A stretch of 64,000 bases of DNA, taken from the NCBI GenBank assembly GCA_963578475.1, contig CAUZCL010000017.1, forward strand, positions 1 to 64,000. Reading direction: 5' to 3'. Under the pieces are notes generated by a model, which worked only from the letters and a program-made list of their open reading frames with translations, was not told the origin of the DNA and made no database searches. The stretch is from SMYC01 sp963578475. GTDB lineage: Bacteria; Acidobacteriota; Vicinamibacteria; Marinacidobacterales; SMYC01. The translations under genes and the position numbers were made by a program. Positions 35,690 to 43,160 of the stretch are shown here, in pieces; position 1 is the first letter of the stretch, and each line of letters starts with the position of its first letter.

Positions 35690-38191
35690 ATGAAAGCTGC
35701 GGCGAAAGTGTTGACGGATCCCGTTTGCGGAATGTTGGTGGACCCGGAGACGTCGCCCCACAAGTCCACCTATAAGAACGAGCCCTACGCTTTTTGTGCT
35801 GCCGGTTGCAAGACCGCGTTCGAGAAAGATCCGGAGGCGTTCTTGAAGGCGGAGGCTCCCTCGAGCGCCCATATGCAAGACCTGGTCGCGCTTCCCTTCA
35901 TTCAGTCCCGAGGCTCGACAACAGCGAGCGCGGCAAAACTGCAGGGTGAGCGCTTCGACCTTCCGGTGACAGGGATGCACTGTGCCGCCTGCGTGGGCGC
36001 GATCGAGCGCTCGGTGGGACAACTCGAGGGCGTTTCACGAGCTTCGGTTAATTTTGCGACCGAACGGGTCTCGGTCGACTACGATCCGAAACGGGTCGAC
36101 CTTTCACGCATCGAGTCTGCCGTGTCTTCGGCGGGCCCCTATCGTCTCATCGTTGGACGACTTGGAAAGGCCTCAGAGCCTGTGAGCCAGGACGCGGACG
36201 AAGTTGCGGCAGCCATCCGCGCTGAGCAATACGAGATGCTCAAGACGGAGACGGTTGTCTCGGCGCTTCTCTCCGCCGTCATTATGATGCTTGGCATGGT
36301 GTCGCCCGAGACAATTGGAGCCACCGCCCGTCTTCAAGCGGTCCTACTCTGGATTGCTACCACGCCCGTCTTGTTCTGGTGTGGCCGTCAGTTTATCTTG
36401 GGCTTCGCGGCGGGGCTTACGACGTTCTCGTTCAACATGGATAGCTTGATAGCGATCGGTACCGGAGCCGCCTATTTTTATAGTGTAGCCGTGACCGTCT
36501 TTCCCGGATTCTTGCAGGCGGGCGGTGTCGAGCCCGTCCTCTACTTCGACTCGGTCGCCATGATCATTACCCTCGTGCTCGTCGGAAAGCTTCTCGAGGC
36601 GCGCGCGAAGGGAAGAGCCTCGTCCGCGATCCAAAAGCTCCTCGAGCTTCAACCGGCGACGGCGCGCCTCGTTCTGGATGGAGTGGACGGGGAAGAACGG
36701 GAGGTGCCCGTGGGCGACGTTCGGGTCGGGAACCTCCTTGCGGTCCGGCCCGGCGACAAAGTGCCGCTCGATGGAACCATGAAGAGCGGCCGCTCCACGC
36801 TCGATGAGTCTTTTCTTACTGGCGAGAGTCTGCCGGTCGATAAAGGCCCAGGCGACACGGTGACGGGCGGCACCTTCAATCAGACGGGCGCCTTTCAGTT
36901 CGAAGTCGAGCGCGTGGGCGCGCAAACGACGTTGGCGTCGATTGTGAAACTCGTTCAAGACGCTCAAGGCTCGAAAGCGCCGGTGCAGCGGCTTGCGGAC
37001 AAGATCTCGGGTGTTTTCGTCCCGTGCGTCATCGCGATTGCGGCGGTGACGTTCGGCGTGTGGATGGTGTGGGGGCCTTCCGTTCCGATGGCATTAGGAA
37101 ACGCGATCGCCGTTCTCATCATCGCTTGTCCGTGCGCTTTGGGCCTCGCCACGCCCACCGCGATAGTGGTCGCAACTGGCCGGGGCGCGACACGGGGCAT
37201 CTTGATCAAATCGGCCGAAAGCCTCGAGCTCCTGCACGCGGTGGAGTCCGTCGTGCTCGACAAGACGGGCACCATCACAAAAGGCTCGCTCCAGGTCACC
37301 GACGTCGTCTCCGCTGGGGATGAGGATACTCGGCTCGTTCTCGCCTATGCCGCGGCGGCCGAGAGGGATTCGGAGCACCCGGCCGGGCAGGCGATCGTCG
37401 CTTATGCTGGTGGAAGCGGCGACATGCTGGAAACGCCGTTCGAGTTCGAAGCACTTCCGGGCAAGGGTGTGCGCGCGCGGATTGGCGACAAAGAGATTCT
37501 TGTTGGGAATGCGCTCTTGATGGAGGAGCGGGGTGTCGAGCTCGGTCGTCTCGTGGACGGCGCCGCGCATCTTGCGTCCGAAGGCAAGGGTGCTTTGTTC
37601 GTTGCTAAGGGCGGTGATCTCGTTGGGATGTTGGGAGTCGCCGACACCATCAAGGAGGGCTCGGCGGAAGCTATCCGCGAGATGAAAGCCGACGGTCTCG
37701 AGATTGTCATGATCACCGGCGACAGCGAAGTCGTTGCCCGTAAAATTGCCGCGAGCGTGGGGATAGACAAAGTCATGGCAGGGGTGCTTCCGCAACTGAA
37801 GGCCGAGGAAGTCGTGAACATCCAGAAGAGCGGCAAGCGTACGGCGATGGTGGGAGACGGCATCAACGATGCGCCCGCGCTTGCTCAGGCAGATGTCGGC
37901 ATTGCGATAGGAAGCGGTACGGATATCGCGATCGAGGCTTCGGACATAACGCTGGTAAACGGCAAACTCGGTGGCGTGGTGGACGCTATCCGTCTTTCGC
38001 GAAAAACGATGAGCATCATCCGCCAGAACCTCTTCTGGGCTTTTTTCTACAACGCCCTCGGAATCCCCATCGCCGCGGGCGTCCTCTATCCCGCATTCGG
38101 CGTGTTGTTGTCCCCGGTGATCGCCGCGGCTGCGATGGCCATGAGCTCTGTCTCGGTCGTCACGAACGCCCTCCGCCTGCACAACGCCTAG
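35690..38191 (+). CDS. Copper-type P1B ATPase with N-terminal YHS and HMA domains
   Basis: A heavy-metal exporter of 833 residues. The N-terminus is a YHS unit (DPVCGMLVDPETSPHKSTYK, FCAAGCKTAFEKDP), then an HMA metal-binding domain (VTGMHCAACVGAIERSVGQL). The transport core has the CPC motif (ACPCALGLATPTA), phosphorylation site DKTGTIT, TGE in LTGESLPVD and hinge GDGINDAPALAQAD. CPC plus the HMA CxxC points to Cu(I). The YHS unit fused at the front is seen in a subset of these pumps and may load metal. Confidence 0.92.
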   Translation: MKAAAKVLTDPVCGMLVDPETSPHKSTYKNEPYAFCAAGCKTAFEKDPEAFLKAEAPSSAHMQDLVALPFIQSRGSTTASAAKLQGERFDLPVTGMHCAACVGAIERSVGQLEGVSRASVNFATERVSVDYDPKRVDLSRIESAVSSAGPYRLIVGRLGKASEPVSQDADEVAAAIRAEQYEMLKTETVVSALLSAVIMMLGMVSPETIGATARLQAVLLWIATTPVLFWCGRQFILGFAAGLTTFSFNMDSLIAIGTGAAYFYSVAVTVFPGFLQAGGVEPVLYFDSVAMIITLVLVGKLLEARAKGRASSAIQKLLELQPATARLVLDGVDGEEREVPVGDVRVGNLLAVRPGDKVPLDGTMKSGRSTLDESFLTGESLPVDKGPGDTVTGGTFNQTGAFQFEVERVGAQTTLASIVKLVQDAQGSKAPVQRLADKISGVFVPCVIAIAAVTFGVWMVWGPSVPMALGNAIAVLIIACPCALGLATPTAIVVATGRGATRGILIKSAESLELLHAVESVVLDKTGTITKGSLQVTDVVSAGDEDTRLVLAYAAAAERDSEHPAGQAIVAYAGGSGDMLETPFEFEALPGKGVRARIGDKEILVGNALLMEERGVELGRLVDGAAHLASEGKGALFVAKGGDLVGMLGVADTIKEGSAEAIREMKADGLEIVMITGDSEVVARKIAASVGIDKVMAGVLPQLKAEEVVNIQKSGKRTAMVGDGINDAPALAQADVGIAIGSGTDIAIEASDITLVNGKLGGVVDAIRLSRKTMSIIRQNLFWAFFYNALGIPIAAGVLYPAFGVLLSPVIAAAAMAMSSVSVVTNALRLHNA

Positions 38192-38224
38192 CTGCGCGCA
38201 GTGCACCGCGCGAAGTGTCAAATG

Positions 38225-38277
38225 AAAAGCAAGGGGATGTGGAGATAGAAGAAGGCAGTTTTTATCCCCTTGCTTTT
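38225..38277. terminator. Perfect 14-base inverted repeat between convergent genes
   Basis: AAAAGCAAGGGGAT (38225-38238) and its exact complement (38264-38277) flank a 25-base loop. The right arm ends in TTTT. It lies in the 176-base gap between the convergent copper ATPase and DUF349 genes and would serve as a bidirectional terminator; the A/T-flanked arms fit on both strands. Confidence 0.5.
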
Positions 38278-38367
38278 AGAAACGTTGAGCCCCGGTGAAA
38301 GCCAATGGATGAGAGCTGCGTCTTTTTAGCCCCGCTTCTGGCACGTCAGGCTCGGGGGCGAGGGAGG

Positions 38368-41214
38368 CTAGCGGCTCGCGGACGGTTTATTCTCGAAGAA
38401 GTCACGGTAGGCGTTCTCGAAGCGTTCTCCGAGCAGACGGCCTTCGTCGCCGGGGACGGGTGCGACTCGCAGCCAGTTTGTTCTTAGGCGCCGCACTTCC
38501 ACGGACGCGTCCTTCCAATCCTGCCCTCGGTCGCGCGACTTGGCTCCCGCGATCGTGTTGGTCGCTAGCGCGTCCTTCAGACGCGCGGCGAGATCGGCGA
38601 GCTCGTCGCGCTCGCCGGTCGAGGGCTCGTCGAGTTTTAAACCGCTCAGGAGCGACTCGAGGCGTGTGACGATCTTCTCGCGCTTCTTGCGGTTTGCGGC
38701 CGGGTCGAGATCGGTTTTGGCGAAGGCAGCTGGTGCTTTCGCAACGAGCTCGGAGACGATTTTCTCGAACCGAGTTTGAACGTCGCCCCCCGAATCGGGA
38801 AGCCGGCCGACGCCCTTCCACTCTGTCCATAGCTCGTTCACCTTTTCAGCTATGGCATCAGGCTCGTTCGGGTCGTCGGCGGCAAAGGTCGCGGCGTTCT
38901 CGACGAGCTCCTCTCTTCGCTTCAGTTTGTCTTCGGCATCGACTTCGTCCCGACGCTTGAATCGTTCGAAGAAATGATCGCAAGCTCCGCGGAAGCGTTT
39001 CCAAATTTGATCGGACTCCTTTCTCGGGATGGCGCCTATCGTGCGCCATTCGGTTTGGAGCTGTTTCAGCTCCGCGACGGTCTTCGTCCAATCGATCGAA
39101 TCGCACAGTAATTCGGCGGTCTCGCAAAGCGCTTCCTTTTTTTTTAAATTTTCGTCGCGCTCGCCTTTGATGTCGTCAAAGTGTTCCTTGCGTCGCTCGA
39201 AAAAGTGATCACAGGCTTTGCGGAAGCGTTTCCACATCGCGTCGGACTTTGTTTGTGGGACCGGACCGGTCGTCTTCCACTCGTTCTGTAGCTCTTTGAT
39301 GGCGTCGGCCGTTTTGTTCCAGTCTTCCGAGTCTTTCTGCGCCTCGACTTTTTCGCACAGAGCTATTTTTTTCTCGAGATTGACGCCGCGTTCTGCGTTT
39401 TGCTTCTTGAAAAACTCTGTGCAATGAGCCTTGAGCTGGTCCCGGATGGGTTTGTATCTTTGCCAGAGCTCCTCGGCTTTTTGCGCGGGAGCCGATCCAG
39501 CTTTTCTCCACTCTTCGTGGATGTCGCGCATCTCCTTGGCGACTTTAGGGATGTCTTTTGATTCGCGAAGCGCTTCCATACGGGCGATGAGACCGTTCTG
39601 GATGTTTACATTGGCCCAGCGCTTCCATTCTTCGATGTCGCGTGTCTCCTGGGTCTTCTTGAAGAGCTGTTCGCGCGCTTCAGAGATCTCACGACGAATT
39701 TTCTTGCGGTTGACGCTCGGCGCGAGGGGCCCCATGGCCTTCAAGAGCTCCTGCGTCAACCGGAGCTCTTTCTCGGCTTGTTTGATCGACACCACATCCA
39801 TGGCGGCGAGGTCCGCCATTTTCTTTAGATGAGCCTGTATGTCGGAGAGTGCTGTCTGGTCTTGCTCGCCGCGGTCGAGGCGCTGTTTTTCCTTCCGATC
39901 GGTGAGCACGCCCTCGGCGCGGGCAAAGCGGGCTTTGGATTCCGCGTCGGCGATTCCGTCGAAGCTCGGCCAACTTCGTTCGACCTTCTGCCACTCGCGC
40001 ATCGTGGCGAGGAGCTTGTCGCCTTTCACTATGCTCTCCGCCTTTTCGAGAAACTCCACTAGCGCGCGACCGCGCTCGTCGGCTTTTCTTGCGGTGCTGA
40101 GACGGTTTGCGCCTTTCGCGATCGCAGCTTCGAACCTTTGTGTGAGGGCGTCATCTGGAGATGGGCCGAGTAGGTTCCATTGGGCCCGGGCGGCTTCTAG
40201 AGTCTTTTCGAGATTGTCCTCCGGAGGCTCAGAAACGCTACGCAGGAGCGCGAGCCGCTCTTCGTCCGCGAGCGCAGGTTCCGGTTCCGCGATTTCGCCT
40301 TTCGCGTTGTCGGTGTGGAACACTTCGAGCTCATGCTGGTTGCGCTTGGCGAGTTTTTCTGCGCGCTCGCGGATGCTCTCCCGCGCTTTCTGAAAAGGCT
40401 CGACCAGTGCGGCACTCGGCTCGGAGAGCACTCTGAGCGCGTTCCATTGCGACACCAGCGTCTCGAGATCCGCTATTTGATCGGCGTCCCCGCTCTCGTC
40501 GAGCGCTTTTAACTGCTTCAAAATCTCTTTGTACTGCTCGTCACGTTCCCGAACCTTGAGGAGATGATCTTCCGGCACGAGCTTCTCGAGCTTGGCGAGG
40601 GCCTGGCGACGCACGGTTTTGCCCGCCGCTCCATGGTCGGCGATCGTTTCCAAGGCGGTGATGTCGTCGAGCTGGCCGAGCGCCGCAATCGCCAGATCGC
40701 GGGAGTCTTCGTCCAAGACGATGCTTTTGAGCGCATCCGGCTCGCCGATACGCGCGAGTGCGCGCGAGCGAAGCTCGGGATTCTTCGAGCGACGCACGAG
40801 CTCGGCCAGGGCGCTATCGTCCGTTAGAGCTTCGAATGCACTGGCGCGGACATCGTCGAAATGGGCCTTGTCTGCAACGGCTGCGATATCGCCTGGTGCT
40901 TCGAGCAGGCCCAGCGCACGCTGCGATTCCTCGACATCACGGTTATCGCATCCGATTTGAACGAGGAGCCGGCGGGCGCGTGCTCGAGCAAAAGCGCGCA
41001 AGCTCTCGTCTTCGTCTTTTTCGGAAATCTCGAGTAGATGCCGCGGCGATTCGAGCTTCTTGACCGCGATCCTTCGGACGCGAATATCGGTGTCTGTCTG
41101 GGCGACGGCGGTCAAAAGATCGACCTCCTCTTTTTCGAGCTCACGGACAGCCTCTGCGCGAACGTCCGGATCGCTGTTCCTGAGTTTCGGGCGGCGACGG
41201 TTCAGCAGGCTCAT
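38368..41214 (-). CDS. Large HEAT-repeat and DUF349-repeat protein
   Basis: At 948 residues this is the longest protein in the window. Residues 1-250 look like HEAT-type helical repeats (DVRAEAVRELEKEEVDLLTA, LRSRALARIGEPDALKSIVL). Most of the rest is charged coiled helices. From about residue 540 there are at least three DUF349 units with the shared pattern EEWRKAGSAP, NEWKTTGPVP, TEWRTIGAIP, each followed by W-x-R-[YF]. There is no signal peptide, so it is cytoplasmic. Function of DUF349 repeats is unknown. The start ATG at 41214 is followed by a basic segment (LNRRRPKLR). Confidence 0.8.
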   Translation of the reverse strand: MSLLNRRRPKLRNSDPDVRAEAVRELEKEEVDLLTAVAQTDTDIRVRRIAVKKLESPRHLLEISEKDEDESLRAFARARARRLLVQIGCDNRDVEESQRALGLLEAPGDIAAVADKAHFDDVRASAFEALTDDSALAELVRRSKNPELRSRALARIGEPDALKSIVLDEDSRDLAIAALGQLDDITALETIADHGAAGKTVRRQALAKLEKLVPEDHLLKVRERDEQYKEILKQLKALDESGDADQIADLETLVSQWNALRVLSEPSAALVEPFQKARESIRERAEKLAKRNQHELEVFHTDNAKGEIAEPEPALADEERLALLRSVSEPPEDNLEKTLEAARAQWNLLGPSPDDALTQRFEAAIAKGANRLSTARKADERGRALVEFLEKAESIVKGDKLLATMREWQKVERSWPSFDGIADAESKARFARAEGVLTDRKEKQRLDRGEQDQTALSDIQAHLKKMADLAAMDVVSIKQAEKELRLTQELLKAMGPLAPSVNRKKIRREISEAREQLFKKTQETRDIEEWKRWANVNIQNGLIARMEALRESKDIPKVAKEMRDIHEEWRKAGSAPAQKAEELWQRYKPIRDQLKAHCTEFFKKQNAERGVNLEKKIALCEKVEAQKDSEDWNKTADAIKELQNEWKTTGPVPQTKSDAMWKRFRKACDHFFERRKEHFDDIKGERDENLKKKEALCETAELLCDSIDWTKTVAELKQLQTEWRTIGAIPRKESDQIWKRFRGACDHFFERFKRRDEVDAEDKLKRREELVENAATFAADDPNEPDAIAEKVNELWTEWKGVGRLPDSGGDVQTRFEKIVSELVAKAPAAFAKTDLDPAANRKKREKIVTRLESLLSGLKLDEPSTGERDELADLAARLKDALATNTIAGAKSRDRGQDWKDASVEVRRLRTNWLRVAPVPGDEGRLLGERFENAYRDFFENKPSASR

Positions 41215-41399
41215 TGGAGTCCTAGGTCCCGTGGGATTCTATCTCTGATGCTCGGTGGGGATTTCGAGCGGTGCCAAGGCATCACTATACCTCAAAACAC
41301 GCGGCCGTTCTATGGAACAGGAGGGCGTGACAGAACGCTGTGAGCCTGCTCATATGGTGTTCGTTGCAGTGCTGACGACTTCTGCGGCAAAGTATAGGC

Positions 41400-41990
41400 A
41401 TGGCGGGGAAGCGCTGGATGCTGGGGCTTGCGGCCTTGTTTCTCTTGTGCGGGCCGATATGGGCGCAGAGCCTTGGGGAAGTGGCCCGAAAGGAGAGACA
41501 ACGGCGCGCCGAATCCGCGTCCGAGACAGACGTCGTGGTCATTCGCGAGCAAGAGCTCGAGGCCTCCGAGGGGGCGGGACTTTCGGTGATGGGCCGCTTG
41601 GTCGCAGCCGGTTCGGCCGTTTCAAGAGGTTCCACGGAAGCCGCGGAAGTAAACGTAGACACAACTCCGCCCGGGCCGCCGGCCTCGAGACGGCTGGGGG
41701 CGGCGGAGGTCCGCGAGCTTCGAGAGACGTGGAGCCGAGTCTGGAAAGAACAGCTCCAAGCGGCTGAGGGAGAGTTCGAAATCGAGAAAGACCACGTCTT
41801 TCAATGTCGCGCGGCAAGCCACTACTTTTTCGTGCCCATCGCGGTTGACTGTGACGGTGTCCATGAGCGTCTCGCCATCGCCGAGTATCGCCTCGATGAG
41901 ATTCGCGAAAACCAATATAATTGGGAGCTCCTGCTGCCGGAACAGCCGGACGAGGCGGACCCACTCGTACCCGAACGACCCAGACGGTAA
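41400..41990 (+). CDS. Secreted hypothetical protein
   Basis: About 196 residues with a signal peptide (WMLGLAALFLLCGPIWAQ) followed directly by LGEVARKERQRRAESA, a basic helical start, and a C-terminal globular part with two Cys (FQCRAASHYF and VDCDGVH), which may form a disulfide. No family is recognised. It is likely in an operon with the TPR gene that begins three bases later. Confidence 0.6.
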   Translation: MAGKRWMLGLAALFLLCGPIWAQSLGEVARKERQRRAESASETDVVVIREQELEASEGAGLSVMGRLVAAGSAVSRGSTEAAEVNVDTTPPGPPASRRLGAAEVRELRETWSRVWKEQLQAAEGEFEIEKDHVFQCRAASHYFFVPIAVDCDGVHERLAIAEYRLDEIRENQYNWELLLPEQPDEADPLVPERPRR

Positions 41991-41992
41991 TA

Positions 41993-43132
41993 TTGTTTAC
42001 TCGACTTCTCGATTATCTCTACGGCTACGAACGCTTGCGCCATCGTGGCGACCGTCTCTTCCTCTTGGGGGAGTTCGAGAGGGCGCGCACGGAATATGGG
42101 AGAGCGCGCGCCGTGCTTCGCGAGGGCGACCACCGGGCGACTACGATCGAGGCGCTGTTGCGCGAATGCGACGCTCTCGCCGGCCTTCGAGCTTCGAGCG
42201 GTATGGTGCATAGCGTCGTTGCTCGTGACGTCCTTGACGTTTCTGTCGAAGACGTGGCTGACAACAGGGAGGAGGGTGGGTTCCATCCGGGTATCGACGA
42301 CCTCTTCGAGCTCGCGATCGCGGACAAGCCGCAAGGCCGCATCGATGCTTATCGCGTGCTGGGTGATAACTTCAAGGCCGGATATGTCGCTCTGGTGCAC
42401 GGAAATGCCGAGCGCGCGGTGAGCTTTCTTGCGGCATCAAAGGAAGCCAGCTCTTCCTTCGTCGTGAATCTCGAGCTTGGGCGCGCGTGGAGCCTTGCTG
42501 GGCGCATGGACGACGCGCGCGAAGCTCTGAAACTCGCGGAGCGCTCCGCACCGAGCGACGTCGAAGTTTCTATGCTGCTATCCGCCGTGAACATCGAGCT
42601 CGGACGATTCGACGAGGCGCACGAGCGTCTCGAGGTCCTTGCCCGGGACGAGAGTGACCCCGACATTACGTTCCTTCTCGGCCGCTCCCTCGCGGGCGCG
42701 AAAAAAAACGACGCTGCTCTTGAGAAATTTCGTGAGACGGTCAAGCTGGAGCCGCGTTTCCACGAAGCCTTTTTCGAGGCGGCGGATGTGCTGCGGGGAA
42801 GAGGTGATTCCGAGGCCGCCTTCGAGCTTTTGAACCGTGCGTGCCATCTCGCACCCGAAGAGATCCGCTACAACCAGGAGCTCGTCGAGCTCGTCCTGTC
42901 CGACGGTCACGACTGGGAAGCGGGGCTCGCAGCTTGCGACCGGCTCATGGTCAACGACGAAGACAATGCCTGGCAGTACTTGAAATGGATTGCCGAGCTG
43001 TATATCCGGCGCGGGTTCATCCGCGAAGCCAGAGACCCGCTCGAAAAAGCGCTCAATCTCGTCCCGTGCGACCGCGTGATGGAAAGAATGGAGATAGAAC
43101 GCTGCCTAGCATCTCTGACCCCTGACCCCTGA
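41993..43132 (+). CDS. Tetratricopeptide repeat protein
   Basis: The protein of about 379 residues contains several TPR units (VVNLELGRAWSLAGRMDDAR, SMLLSAVNIELGRFDEAHER, LLGRSLAGAKKNDAALEKF). It has no signal peptide, so it is probably cytoplasmic. TTG 41993 sits just after the stop of the secreted protein gene; an upstream frame from 41921 would overlap it. The last codons and the stop are formed by a CTGACCC tandem repeat. TPR proteins are protein-binding scaffolds; the partner may be the neighbouring secreted protein but this is not shown. Confidence 0.75.
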   Translation: MFTRLLDYLYGYERLRHRGDRLFLLGEFERARTEYGRARAVLREGDHRATTIEALLRECDALAGLRASSGMVHSVVARDVLDVSVEDVADNREEGGFHPGIDDLFELAIADKPQGRIDAYRVLGDNFKAGYVALVHGNAERAVSFLAASKEASSSFVVNLELGRAWSLAGRMDDAREALKLAERSAPSDVEVSMLLSAVNIELGRFDEAHERLEVLARDESDPDITFLLGRSLAGAKKNDAALEKFRETVKLEPRFHEAFFEAADVLRGRGDSEAAFELLNRACHLAPEEIRYNQELVELVLSDGHDWEAGLAACDRLMVNDEDNAWQYLKWIAELYIRRGFIREARDPLEKALNLVPCDRVMERMEIERCLASLTPDP

Positions 43133-43147
43133 CCCCTGACTCCTGAG
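43115..43147. repeat. CTGACCC heptamer tandem (TCAG family)
   Basis: Three copies of CTGACCC, one CTGACTC and a partial copy run through the stop codon of the TPR gene. On the minus strand they read TCAGGGG and TCAGGAG, which makes them members of the same TCAG-plus-three pattern as the repeats at 13.6 and 63.1 kb. Confidence 0.75.
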
Positions 43148-43160
43148 CACTGGCTAGTGT

